Part shown: positions 1 to 13,809 of the stretch, in pieces
Position numbering within the stretch: the first letter of the stretch is position 1
How the letters are laid out: each line of letters starts with the position of its first letter
Assembly (NCBI RefSeq): GCF_024868665.1
Contig: NC_079898.1
Coordinates: forward strand, 25,313,112 to 25,377,111
Direction: 5' to 3'
Source: Triplophysa rosa
Taxonomy: Eukaryota > Chordata > Actinopteri > Cypriniformes > Nemacheilidae
Length of the DNA: 64,000 bases
Notes under the pieces: model-generated
Told to the model about the DNA's origin: nothing
Seen by the model: only the letters and a program-made list of their open reading frames with translations
Databases searched by the model: none
Program-made: the position numbers and the translations under genes

Positions 1-224
1 ACAGCACATGTTTTATTCTAGCGCAATCCAGCTCTTTAAATGACATGAGGTCAAAAACATTCAAAGCTGTGCGTCTCTATTACCTGTCGATGTAAAGTTC
101 AACAGTGTCATGGTAATATGTTAAAGGACCTGTACATTGTGAAGTATCCTAAACTACAGCATCACTGTCACATTGACTTCCATAATCTTCAGGAAATCAA
201 TCAAGCAACAACGTACAGCTTTAC

Positions 225-465
225 CTTAGTGAACTCAGAGTGCTGAAGGTTAGCATCCGTGCACCAGCGCCCCCCTAAAGCAGTCAACATGGCGCAGTCC
301 GCTTCCTCATCCGTGCATGACTGGACAATTGAACTTGATTCTGGAAAAGAGGGGAGATCCTTGGTTTCTGAGATGCTGGGGGTTCGCAGCTCCAGACCTT
401 TCAGGAGAAGGTGACATGCCTCCAACTCTGCCTCCCAAATGTGCTCCAATGCCGGACCCCCACAG
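225..465 (-). CDS. disc1: disc1 exon 11
   Basis: The exon starts after a CTCTCTCTGTAG acceptor and ends at AAG|GTAAAG, 241 bp, in phase 2 and out phase 0. It encodes CGGPALEHIWEAELEACHLL, matching the human block with WEADLEACRLL. The second half (Ser/Asp/Glu-rich, with DEEADC and HSEFTK) is diverged, as in mammals. It is the last exon inside the window, so the C-terminal helices that bind NDEL1 lie further left. Confidence 0.9.
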
Positions 466-3400
466 CTACAGAGAGAGACAGAAGACAATCTGAGATAGCA
501 ATCTGACACCTAAGGGGTGCAAACACACCTTTATTTAGAACATTACTATTAGTTTTTTTGTTTTATCATTTAAAAGCAAACAAAATCACAGTTTTGAAAA
601 ATCTTGGGAACAGAGTAACTTAAAAGTCCATTGTATGAAATTTTGGTGGCATCTAGTGGTGAAGTTGCGAGTTGCAACCAACGGCTCACTCCACCCCACC
701 CTTTCGAAGCACTAAGGTAGCTGACAAAGGACTAAGATGTCGTCATGTTTTCGCTTCTTTGCCGAATATTTTTGTTGTTGTTTTGTTTTATGTTATATGC
801 ATGTATTGTTCGCAAATCCTTTATAATGTTGTTTTGTTGAGCACTAATAAAAAATAAAAAATAAACAAGTTAAAACTTGAAAAAAAAGAAAACATATTTA
901 TGAAACGCGTTCTGTTGAACAGTTTGTCCTTTTTTAAGGCTACTGTAGAAACAACATGGCGAATTCCATGCAAGGGGACCTGCGGTGTATGTAGATAGAA
1001 ATAGATCATTTAAAAGTAATAAAAACATAACGCTTCATCATGTAAGGTCTTTATACACCTCTGAATACATAGTTATGTATATTATATTGCATTTCTGTCA
1101 ACTGATCCTCCAAAAAATTCAACATTGGACCTTTAATATTCCTTTGAATGATCTGAGCTACTGTCAAACCTGATAATTCAACTCAAGTCATTGCAAATGT
1201 TTCGGTAAAATACTGACTAAACTTTTATCCCAGTTGTGATGTTTTTATTAAATTAAACAATGTGGATGTGGCATAAACTTGAGTTCTGCATACACTGTTA
1301 AAAAACCCTGTCATTTTATAGATTTTTTTCTGTTATTTTTTTACAGATTTTCCACGTAAAATGTAAAAAACAGAATTTTACTGTTTTTACAGATTTGTTT
1401 AAATGTATTTTTTTTAAATATGGTCAAAAACTGCAAAATTACAGAAAAAGACTGCAAATTTACAAGAAAAAGAGGGAAAACACGTTATTTTACAGTTTAT
1501 TTCTAGCGCCCCAGCTGCTAAAAAAATTTCTTTAAACAAGATTAATTTTTTTGGTTTATTTTTGAAATACAATCAAAAACTATGAAATTACAGAACAAGA
1601 CAACACATTTACAAGAAAAATGGGGAAACAATTAAATATATATCCTTATGTCCTATAATTTTACAGAAAAAAAGATTTTACGGTATATTTCTGTTTTTCC
1701 AGTTTACAGAACATTTCCGTTTTTTTACGGATTTTTGTTTTTCCGCTGTAGACTTTCTGACAACAAGTACAGTATAGTCAATAAACACCTTATATTCCCA
1801 GGTACACTACAAAATTGATTTATGTAAACACACACTTTATGTGAAGACACAAAAGAACCAATGATCAGACATTTATGAACTTAGGAAGGTAAAGGAAGAA
1901 ACTGAAACTGATAAGCAGCTGATAAAGTTCTACTTCATAAACGTGCTTAACGCAGAACAGAATCAGTACGGCACAGCAGTGCATTCGTCACTAGACACAA
2001 AGGATTCTGTCCTTGTTAAGACATTAAAGCTCTCTGCATGCCACAAAACTGGAATGGGGCTCTTGTGGCAGCAGGTAAAGCGGTCGACACCTTCTGAGGG
2101 GTAAATCCTCACATTCAGTGAGAGTGTACAGAGAAGATAATTACTGTCTTCACACCCGTTGTCTCCAGAGAGAGAAAAATTCCTACGGCAATGACGGACA
2201 ACAGGCTACTCTTCCCAGAAAGCCCATCAGGAGCAGAACGAGCAGCTCCGTTCAGCTTTCACAAGAACCTCTGGAGATTCATTCAGAGGCTTTCAGCCAA
2301 ATGGGGGAGTGAGGGGGATGGATCTGACGCTCAAGCTTCAAAACCTGTCAAACCTTGGTGTATGTATTCCAGGAAAATATCAAAGGAAAAGAAATGCGCA
2401 ATTATATTTGGCTTAAAAAAGCAATGTGGAATATTAAGAAAGATATATTGACATAAATGCAATATAATATACATATCAATGTCTTCAGAGGTGTATAAAG
2501 ACCTTACATAATGAAGCGTTATGTTTTTATAACCTTAGAATGAACTATTTCTATCTACATACACCGCGGGTCTCCTTGCGTGGAATTCACCATGTGGTTT
2601 CTACAGTAGATCTAAATCGACAAATGCTCTACAGAGTGCGTTTTGTAAATACATTCTCCTTCGGCAATGAAGCGAATATATGACGAAATCTTTGTCCTGT
2701 GTCAGCTTCGAAAGGGAGGGGTGGAGTGAGCCGTTGGTTGCAATTTGCAACCTCACCGCTAGATGCCGCTAAAACACACGCTTGACCTTTAAAGAAAATG
2801 TTTTGCAACCATATGGATTTTTTTGCAATTTGACATCTATGACAATTATGCACCACAATTTTCCACAACCCCAAAATTTCATTATATGAACAAAAATCAC
2901 ATTAAATGTTGAAGAATGATCAAATCGTACATCAAAGTGTTGTGGTCTTCTATGCTAATTTAGAAAGCGGTCATTGTAGCAGTTTTACTGTAACACAATA
3001 ACAACTGTAACAGATTTTAATACAAAGTCTTGAAAGCGATATAAGTCACCAATAAGATAAATGATAATTAGTACAAAAATATTCCAAGCAAACATCTGGA
3101 TGCATTAAATTACAGTAATAAGAAAGGGGCGTTGAGCTTAATTGTTGTGGCAGCCATTTCACAATGTAAAACATCTTAATGATTGTTAAAATATGTTTAA
3201 CCTCCAAAGGCCTGTTTTACGGAAGGGCCGATTGAATGGCATATGGATCATTTGATATTCAATATGAGCACTGAAAAGGATCAAGGGCACAACAAACATA
3301 TCATATGTGAACTAGCATATCAAACTGGCATTTGATTGACAGCCAGCAGTTCTTTGAATTTGCAGCTTGTGCACGGGGTGAACCAATCAATTAGTTCGAT

Positions 3401-6400
3401 GTCAACACATTACGCAAACAGTGAGAATCCCCTAATGGAAGACGGCTGACATGGACAACCTATGCAAAAAGAGAGTCTGTTTCTGCCCCTCAAAGCCCAC
3501 AGATGTGATTTAGGGCCCTCGGTGAAAGATACGACTGCTCATGTCAGAAACACTTGATTTTTCGGTATACTGCCGCTGCGTACGTCTGTGTGCAGTACGG
3601 CTTTCTTGGTATGATAAAATCTTCCTCCATGACATTCGTTCTGATAAAAGTAAGTAAAAACCCTTTAAAATATGCCAAGCCCCTCACAAAAAAAGAGCCA
3701 TTTATCTGATCGAGGGGTAACACAAAAGATGTCGTCGGTTGAGCGTAATGGCTGCCCGCTTCTGGAGTCATCACAGACAGGTTTCCATGGTGAGTAACTC
3801 GGAGAACAATCGCACTGGGAAAAATCTAATTGAGGGAAAGCGAGACGCAAGGGTTTGTGAGATAGTCCCGTGCCGTTCTCCCTTCGCTCGTACAGTAATC
3901 ACCTTGGCAACAGGCATCGCTTCTGGCATCAGAGCATGTGCTATTCCAAAGGAGAGAACGCAAAACCATATGCCAACTCTTCCGTCCAGATGGCCGTCCA
4001 TAGTGTTTTATTGAAATGTAATGAATGCTACATTTCGATGGTTGAGCACAGCAACAAATAACACATTCAATTAAAACAATTTGTGTCGCTTTTGGGTTTC
4101 AAGAGATGCTAAATAATACAAAAGCATTCGCAGGTGTATTTTGCGAGCGAGAGGTAAAGAACTCGCGGGGCTGTCTAGCAGACGTTTAACCTTTCGTCTC
4201 GATTATTATGCATGGAGTTTACAGCTTCTAGCTCCGCCTCATGTGGTCTCAATTTTCCAAGGTCAAAAAATGGGGCAGGGTCGAGTTTCTATTTTCACAT
4301 TAATTAAAACAGGGAGATTCTCATCAGGACCCAGATTTTATATCGGGGATAAGTGACGACACATGGCGGCACCCATTAATGCTTGCACAAAAGTAAACAA
4401 GAATGGTCGAATTTTTTTTATAATCTAAAAACTACAAGCAGCACGGGACGAACAATGTGCAAAATGATTCATATGACATAAGATGAAGTTGACAAATGCA
4501 GCAAAAATGAGCAAGAATAACAAATAAGACAAAACACTTGACAATCGTGCCCAATTAATCTTCATTTGTTTAACTCATCTTACTTCGCTTTAGGCATATA
4601 CAGGTGAAGCCTCTATTGTGTGGTTAGAGAATAGAAAAATAAGTGTGTGTATGTGTGTGTGTGCGCGTGTGTGTGTGTGTGTGTGTGTGTGCGTGGGAAG
4701 GGTAAACCCTACGGTATGGGGACAAAATGTCCCCACAATGATGGCAATATCCAAAACCCTTGTCCTTGAGGGGACATTTTTTGTCCCCATGAGGAAACAA
4801 GCTTATAAATCATACAGAATTAATTTTTTGAAAATCTAAAAGAGCAGAAAGTTGTGTGTGATTGTTAGGGTTAGGGATTATGATATACAGTTTGTACAGT
4901 ATAAAAACCATTGCGTCTATGGAATGTCCCCATAAAACATGGAAACCCAACATGTATGCGTGCGTGTGTGTGTGTGTGTGTGTGTTCATGTTTGTATATC
5001 CCGGTGGGGACCTAAACCTGAATACACACCAACACATGGGGACTCGTGTCACCGTGGGGACCAAAATTGAGGTCCCCAGGGGCAAAAAAGCTAATAAATT
5101 GTACAGAACAATATTTTTTACAAATCTAAAAATGCAAAAAGTGTTCTATGATCTTTAGGTTTAGGGATAGGGTTAGGGGATAGAATATACAGTTTGTACA
5201 GTATAAAAAACATTACGCCTATGGACTGTCCCCACGGGGATAGTCAACCAAAGCCTGTGTGTGTGCGTGTTTTTACCTGTGACGTTGCTCTTCCAGGAGT
5301 TCAATGTATTTCAGAGCGTTTTCTTTTAAACCACGTTCTGTGTGAGAGAAAAGAACAACAACCGTCTGTGACATCTACTTGATTTTGATACATATGCACA
5401 TTTGGTCGGGACAAACCTTTTTTATGATTTAAAATGAATTATTTGTCAAGAACGTAACGAGCTGTTTAATGTCCAATTAGCCAATCATGATCATAACTTA
5501 TTACACGGCTCGTTGGAATGCTTGATTCTGATTGGCCAATCGCGACATTTGCAGGTTCGTTATTCCCAGATGACAACTGCTCAATCAGTTAACAGTCAAT
5601 TTGGTTTAATCGTTTGTAAATACAATGTCATGTAATTAAAAGACATATTTATATTAACTTTGTCAAAAAAACCTGTCAAAATGATTTGCTGCATCTGGGT
5701 TATCAAGCATTCCGAAATAAGCTTCGCGTCGGGTCCTGATAACACCTGATAATCACACAGCATTTAAAAATACATATATAATTTTCAAATAGCGTCACAA
5801 TTTTTGATCAACTATTCTTTGAAAACACCTGACAACAGACTCTAAATTCAACTGTTTTTCTAACGTCTGCAAAATAAAATTTTAGCTGTGCAACACAGAT
5901 AAGCAAGCACTGCAAAAATGACAATTTCCAGGAGAAAATGAATGCATCAAGTCTCGCAGACACACTATCAGAGCGCAGTCTGTCACTGCCACCCATAAAC
6001 AATTTATCTGTGCTGAGAAATGGATGTGCAGTAAACGCCATATGTGAGAAAACATGATATAAATGAGCCGTAGTGCCAACCGAAACTGAGATGAAGGATT
6101 CATTCAAACTGATGGATTTGTCCATTCAAAAACAGTACAGAGCAACTGGAATAACAAATAAATGTCCTTTATTTCTTGACTGCAATTTATAAATAAATAA
6201 AGACTTGAAGGATTTAACTTGAAGATGATGCACAAACTTACTGTGAGTCAGAATCTTCTCTTTAAATGACCCTGATGATCATATTGCAATTATTAAAAAA
6301 CATAAAGTATATAAAAGATTTTAGCAGACCTAAAACCATTCATAATGTATGCACAATTTACTCTCAATTCACTTTGAATCTGATTTGATAAGATGCAGTA

Positions 6401-9400
6401 TGGTCTTGTTTTTCTATCACAAGATGCATGTCTCGCATCATTTTCTCGTCTTTCAATACACAAGCTGCCAGACTGATGTTTCAGACTTGACAAAACAAAC
6501 TTATTTAAAGCAACAACAAGCTGTTTTTCGACCTTAAAATAATCTCTCTAAAATTATTTTAGTGGTAGGTCAACTTTTAACTGGATGAATTTTACTGCCG
6601 CTGCTACCTAAGCAGCCCTCTATCGGCTGAAATCACACTTGTAACTTTGGTGTGCGGGTAGGTTCACAAGCCCCGCCCATCACCTGCTTTACGGCATACG
6701 TCGCGTTTTACTCATGGCCTGGGTGATCTAGTTCAACGCAAGTCTCCAAACCATCACCATGGCAGAGCCAGCAAAAAAAAAACAAAGAGGAAAAGCGAGA
6801 GAGTGATCGGACACGAGCCTGAACACGAATCAATATCTGACGGACTTACACTCGGTGAGGCGAGCTGCAAGAGGCAACGGGTTGCAAAACGGATGGAGAC
6901 CTAACGTTAGCCTTCCTGCTAACTTACTTGATTTGAAAGTCTTATATGTAAAAAAATTTTAGCGTATTAGTAATTTGGCTGTGCTCAGCTTGTTTATTGG
7001 CGCACTAAGGTTACTGGTTCAAAATTTATAACCGTAAGGTAGACTAGAGATTATGTAATGTTGCCAGGTCTCAATAGCTAACGTAGCATGATCGTGCCTC
7101 GTCATGAATTTAGTGTTATGCTTGTAAACGATGACTACCAAACCACAATAAATGTTTAATGGTCAAAAGTTGCCTTAGATTCCTTAGTTCATGCACGTAG
7201 ACTAATGTTATCGGTATCTATAGTTACTATGCTAGGCACTATTCCCATAGCGAGTTAAGTGTAAGTTATTGATTGCACCTATTACACAAAGCACAACGCC
7301 TGGTCACAAGTGTGATTCCGAAAATATAACTACAGAAAATGATTTGCATTGGTTACTAAACACATTCACGTCCATGCGTTGTGTTTTGGGTGACTGCAAA
7401 TGTGTTATGTAGCTAACGTTAGCAAGTTAGCTGCTATGGAGCTAGCACGCTATGCGCTAACGGCTAACAAGCAGCTGCTACCTCAGAATCTAGTTTGAGC
7501 TATTAGTATTGCCCAGTAGTATACCCCGCGGGAGCCAAAAGAGTACTTTAGTACATGCACAGATTATGAAGTGACTTGATGTAACAGCAGTTTCTGCTTA
7601 GTCAACAAATTCACATGTATCGCGCTGCCCACGTGGAAGCTTATACAGCGACAGTATTTACGACATTGATAACAGACAATTGCGCTCATCAACCACATGG
7701 GGGAACCATACACCAAAACGGCTCGTTGTTGCTTTAATTTATTAATGCTAATTAATAGGGATGTAACAATATCAAAATCTCACTGCGCGACAATACCGCG
7801 GTATGGCGTCCCCGCGGTACGGTGTTTATTGCAATATTTAAATGACAAATGATGACTTGGAAACGTGCCATAAGCATCCTCTTTTCTTTAAAAGAAAAAA
7901 TCCCTTTTATAAAATAAAATAATTGCACCAGATGGACCTTGACAAAGGTAACATCTAAAAATGTTTCTAACTTTCTTTATGTTAGGCCCGGAAGACCTAT
8001 CGTTTCATACAGTGACCACGATAACATTGAGACAATTTTGGTATTGCGATAACACAATATCGATAATATTGTTACATCCCTACTAATTAACACTCGTCTC
8101 ATTATCAGCCGACAACTAAAGACAAAACACACAGGCAAACTCACATGTCACTGTACCGAGACCAATAGGACGCTCATCAATCAATGATTTACACACAAGA
8201 CATTATTTGCCATTATTCTGATGCATTGACAGCAGTAATACAGCTCAAAACCAGCATCACAGATGCCTGTATAAAGAGGTTTAAACACATTCGACAGCAT
8301 TATGAAACTCTGGTGCAATGAGGCAAAAGAGGACCAGCCTGTCGTTCCAATTGAGTCAGAAAAGATGACCAAGATTAATGTCCTGCTGTCAACGGCACGC
8401 TCCTGAGTCTGGCACAACAACATGTGCAGAACTACCCAGAAAGAATGATATCTTACTCAGCAAACACAAAAATGACTTGATGCTTAAAACTGGACCTCCT
8501 GAAGGCAACTTTACAAGCCAGCACTCTCTGACAAGAACAAACTTATGAGTTGTAAATGATATGCTGAAATGTGTGCTTGAGAAAAATAAATAAAAACAAA
8601 ATACATATCTAGTGTTTATGCCGTTATACGTGAACCTGCAGTGATACAGAATGTGTGTTTATAGTACTGCTCATCCAATCAGAACTCAGGGTCAGACTTC
8701 AGCATTTTATAAATCTGTTCTTAAGTTATAAACAAATGAGACATTTGTTCAGACTAAAGGCTCGTACACACCAATAATGATAACTATAAAGATAGACAGT
8801 ACAGCCACGGAAACAATTAGGAGACCATTTATATTTACTATTTATGTATGTGTTTCATTCTGTGAACAACTAACAATATTTCTCTCAAATTTCAAATAAA
8901 AATATTGTTTCTATTTGCACTTATCTGCAGAAAATGAAAACTGGAGAAACCTACTGCAAAGAAAACAAGTTCACGTTCACTTTCAAGCAATACAACAGTC
9001 ATATTTACATTTATTTAGGAACAGTTAAAACATATTTTTTAAGTGATAACCTGGATTTTTCTCAGTTTTCATGTGTCATGTCGTGCTGTCAGTCTTTCAC
9101 ATTGCTGTTGAGTGACTTTATGTCACTCCTGAGGGTTGATTTTGTTGAAAAACAACAGACGGTGGACTGGAATGGCCGCAATACATCTAGAAATGCTGAT
9201 TGAATCAAAAAACTAAATTGTCACTTCTTAATTCTTTCCACAGCGTTATTAGCATCCGCAATTTTTAATGTTCCAAATCCTTTAAATTTGCAAATCCAAT
9301 GACATTGATTCTCTTGATCATTAAAACTGAGGTGTGGATGTGTTCTCTTACATTTTTGAAACGTTGGACAGGTCTAAAGATTCATCTGTATTATTGATCC

Positions 9401-12400
9401 CCTAAAGACAGAAAGCCTGACCCACGGCCTCAGGTGAGCCGGCCCACTTTCTGAGGCTTGTCAATAAGAAATGAAAAACCAGAACAGGTTTGACACTAAA
9501 AGGATTGCATTAGGGAATATTTTGGTGAGATGGAGCAAACCACAGAAATATCTAAAAGCCTTTCAAAACATCTCGCTCACGTCTATTTTTTGTTAGTCCT
9601 GTTTTCATTTCAAGTCATCACAACGCCATCTTGCCATCTGAACGTTCTCCTCATTAAAACATTCTGACGCTCGGTTACAGTATGAAAGTGAGACCACAAC
9701 AAGCCTGGACAAAGACTTGTGTTTAAAAATACCACCGAATGTGATAATTTATTCCAAATTACGCAAGCAATCCCAAACCATAAACCCCACCTGACAAGCG
9801 AGGCACACACAGCCGGTTCCTCATGCCCAAAACACTCATTTGATGCCTCTTGAGCTTTCACATTCTGGCAAATGTGTGTGTCAGCATGTTATTACCCCAG
9901 TGGGAAGATAAGGTAATGAGAGCCTAGCATGAGCGCTGCGTTCCCCTCAAACGTCTATTGTGTTCTGTATCACATTCACCCGCTCTGCTTATTTAGCATC
10001 GGCACTCAGCCTATCATTAGATCACTATCTCTCTCAAACCAAAAAAAAGACGGTCCGAGTGTCTTTGTTGGGTAAAACGTGTGTGTGTTGCTTCTAACAG
10101 GCAGGGCGAGGGCTGGCGAGGGTCCCGCTGGCTGACGGCCGGGATCTCCTCCTGCTGACAGACGCGTAGAGAAGAAATTAAATGGAATGCCACGATCTGC
10201 ATTCAGCAAATGTCTCCTGAGAGCTTATTCAAGAGTGAAATCAGATGTGCATCTGGCCATTATCACCAACTAGTTAACCAGAACTAAATCAGCGCTTCAA
10301 CAGTCAACAGAACTACTTTTATACATACAGCCGTGGAAAAATTTAGAGAGCATTTCTAGATGTATTGTGGTCATTCCAGTCCAGTGTCTATTGAATTTCA
10401 ACAAAATCAAACCCCAGGAGTGACATAAAGTCCTCCAACAGCAATGTGAAAGATGCATGACAAGACACATGAAAACTGTGATAAAATCCAGATTATCACA
10501 TAAAAAAATCATTTTTGAACTTTTCCTAAATACATGTACAAATCTTAATAAATGCAAACAGAAACAATATATGTATTTAGTATTTAAAATTTGGGAGAAA
10601 TATTGTTAGTAGTTTGTAGGAGAAAACAAAAATACCTATAAATAGTAAATTCAGAAAAACTGAAAATGGTCTTTGAAACAGTATTTTTTTTATTGACTTG
10701 GTGTGAATATGACCTGGACATTAAAACAACATTCACACAAACCCTGATGACAAACAAATTTGAGGGAAGAAAAAAATACCCCCCCTTATCCATGTGTATC
10801 AACACTGAAAGCTACAAAAGAGAGAAAATATCTAAATTATCAAGCAAGACGTGAATCTCTCTTCGTGAGGAATTAACGCCCCCCAGTGGCAGCAAAAAAG
10901 AACATCTGAGAAAATCACTTTTCTTTCCTAATAACAGAGGAAGAGTAAAGAGCTCAGTCCAGACATACATTAGATGAAAAGCTGGAATAAGACGCATTAA
11001 TGGGGAAATGACACTTCTAAGCGAATCTGGAAACTAATGAAGTTTTTAACAGAAACTCAACTGTAGCCCGCTCTAGTTTTTATAGCACGGTTGCGGACTA
11101 CACTTTTTAAAATGAGAACGTTTGAGGTTCAAGCCTCTTAAAATGGTTAAAGCACATTAAAGTCCCTGTGAAATTAAAAATGACAATGGCTATTTTTTCA
11201 TGAAATATTGCAGAGTTTATTGTAAATAGTTGATCAATGTGGGTCATTCTCTTTTTAAAATTCGTCTGAAAACCCCCTTCCTTCCTGTAATGACTATCCA
11301 TCTCAAATGGCATAAGTTAGACGGCTTGGGCGGAGCATCTGTTAACTCCTCCCCTTCAACTGTCAGTCTACTGCCAGTTCCATTTCAAAATGCAACAGCT
11401 GTTTATATACATCCAATCAAATCGCAGGGAAAGACGAAAGCCACGCCCACTATTTTTCTCATTAGAAATTCCATTTCAGTTGGAAATAACACTAAACACA
11501 CACCACAAAACGCAAGGTTTGTGCATTTGTAAAGTGATAGTTCACCCAAAAATGAAAATTCTGTCATCATTTACTGAATCTCTTGTCATTTCAAACCTGT
11601 ATATCTTTCTTCTGCAGAACACAAAAGAAGATATGAAGAGTTTGGTTCCAAAACGCGATAAACACAGTTTTTTTAAAAATGAGTTTCCACCAAAATCAGT
11701 TTTGTATCAGGTCGGTATTGAAAAGTCACTTTTTCATTTTACGCAAAATGCGATATCCGCCGTGTTATTCTGTCATGTTTTCTCCCTTTTTTCCAAACCG
11801 CAGTATACGCCAGTCTCACTTCTCTGCAGAACGCGACGTATCCGCTCAACCAATCACAGCACACCATTCCACGCACTGTAAACAGTAATGGCGGCGCTCT
11901 AAATACGGTCGGCTCCTAGTTTCCCTGATCGACTTTGTACTTTGTGTTCAACAAACACACACAAAAATGAATCATTTTGACGGCATTGATGAACCTGTGC
12001 TGGTGGGGAAGAAACGTAAACCATCGAAATCTAATCATTTACGTGAGGAGATTAAGAAGACGAGGCAGTAATTTATAGCATTAAAAAGATGACGCGTTGA
12101 ATTCATGTTAGGAGCGATGACTGATTGAATGTATTTTTAGTCCAGTGCCTGTATGTAAGATTAGTATTGTATTGAGTTCAGATGTGTCATATGTGCATGG
12201 ATCAACTCACTTTGTTGTGTATTTTCAACAGTTTCAATATGAAAAATAACTTTTATATTGATTCAATGGATTTATTGCATTTTGAAAAAAAATTGTCATG
12301 GATTTATTGCATTTTTGGGAAAAAATGATCAGTTTTTATAATAAATCTTTTAAAATCAAAATCTGGATTTGAATTTTTTGTTACTAGAACCTAAAGATGC

Positions 12401-13772
12401 TATGTGAAACTTTGAAACAGAAAATAGTGGTTTTCATCTTGCCACTTTCTTTGTAAATAAAACACATTTTTACTCAAATTAATCAAAATGGATTTATAGC
12501 GTTTTGGAACCAAACCCTTCATATTTTGAAAAATGTTGATAACCGGCACCCATTCACTTGCAATGGTTTTGTGTCCATTCAATAGAAGTGAATGGATGCC
12601 GGCGCTGTTTGGTTACCAACTTTCTTCAAAATATCTTCTTTTGTGTTCTGCGGAAGAAAGAAAGTCACACAGGTTTGAAATGACAAGAGGGTGAGTAAAC
12701 AACGACAGAATTGTCTTTTTTTGGGGGGGTGAACCATCCCTTTAAAACATCATCTTTATGCCAGCAGAGTTCGAAGTTTAGTTACTCACCACGCTGAGCT
12801 TCTCTCCGCTGCAGGTCCAGTTTGATTTGGTTTAATTTCTCCTTCATGCGAGTTAGTTCTTGTCCACTGCCTGTGCTTAACGTCTGCAGCTTCCTCACCA
12901 GCGTCTCCACACGATCTCTTTCTCCATACACGTTCCTGATCTCTGTCTTCAGTTCTTTAGCACTGCTGAAATCATTTCCTGGAAGGAGAGTAAAACACAC
13001 AGATCACACACTTGCTCTCTGCCCTAAATGAACAGAAAGAACATTGTTTATTATTATTATTATATATAATATTACGTGTACAGCTGTAGAGCTCAAAGTG
13101 AAGGCGACATCTGTTCAGGTGAGCATAGAAAGAGACGTGATGGAGCACAGTACCTGAGACGGCTGAGAGATTCGCCTCCTGAAGAGCCAACAGCTGCGTT
13201 TCGGTCTCATTAACTTTCCTCCGCAGACTGGCGACCAGCTTCTGACTCATGAGCACCTGAGAAATGAGAGGAGACAGGAGAGATGAGATGTTACAGACGG
13301 CAGACGAGAAGCAGTTTCATCACAGTACCCTTTACCGCTTCCATGCAAATACTTTTCATTTGGCAAATTAACCTCAAATATTCATGAATTTCACTTCACA
13401 AGACATTTATTAACTCACTGACATTGTTTGGATTTCTCATGATGGCTGAATGTGCTTTTGGAGTTTCAACATTCTGGGACCGACAGATGTACAGTATATA
13501 ATGTAACAGATATTTATATAAAAAACAAAGTAATATCTGGGATGGCATGTACGTTGTAATTTTTGGGTGAACTATTCCTTATGCACCACAAAACATCAGG
13601 AAACACACAATCGTGGACCAGATGTTACGGCAGACGACACGTGCGACCTCCTGCAGACAGACGGGACATCATTTAATGGCATTCTGAAGGACGAAGTCAC
13701 ACGGTGCCATTTTTCAGGCATTTCACTTCCACCCCTCCTGCTACAAATCTACCTGCACACGCACACACACAC

Positions 13773-13809
<37 letters not shown>

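Larger units (their letters stand above)
466..5276 (-). other. disc1: disc1 intron 10
   Basis: This 4.8-kb intron holds an inverted pair of the same repeat (about 600-1120 and 2455-2890), an A/T-rich MITE (about 1290-1760) and, at its 5' end, two abutting copies of the GGGGAC/TG-repeat family (4618-5270). I recognise nothing in about 2890-4600 and see no further exon. Confidence 0.7.

Noticed and set aside
4590..5158. Open frames rich in Cys-Val or Thr-His, also at 13567-13908, 35232-35616 and 55558-55934
   Set aside because: They are translations of CA/TG microsatellites and the GGGGAC repeat.
5155..5185. TTAGGG-like motifs as interstitial telomere
   Set aside because: They recur at the same place in every copy of the dispersed GGGGAC repeat, so they belong to the repeat.
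11390..11881. 163-aa plus-strand open frame
   Set aside because: It crosses the boundaries of a TTAA element, an Angel-like MITE and the element nested in it; chance frame.
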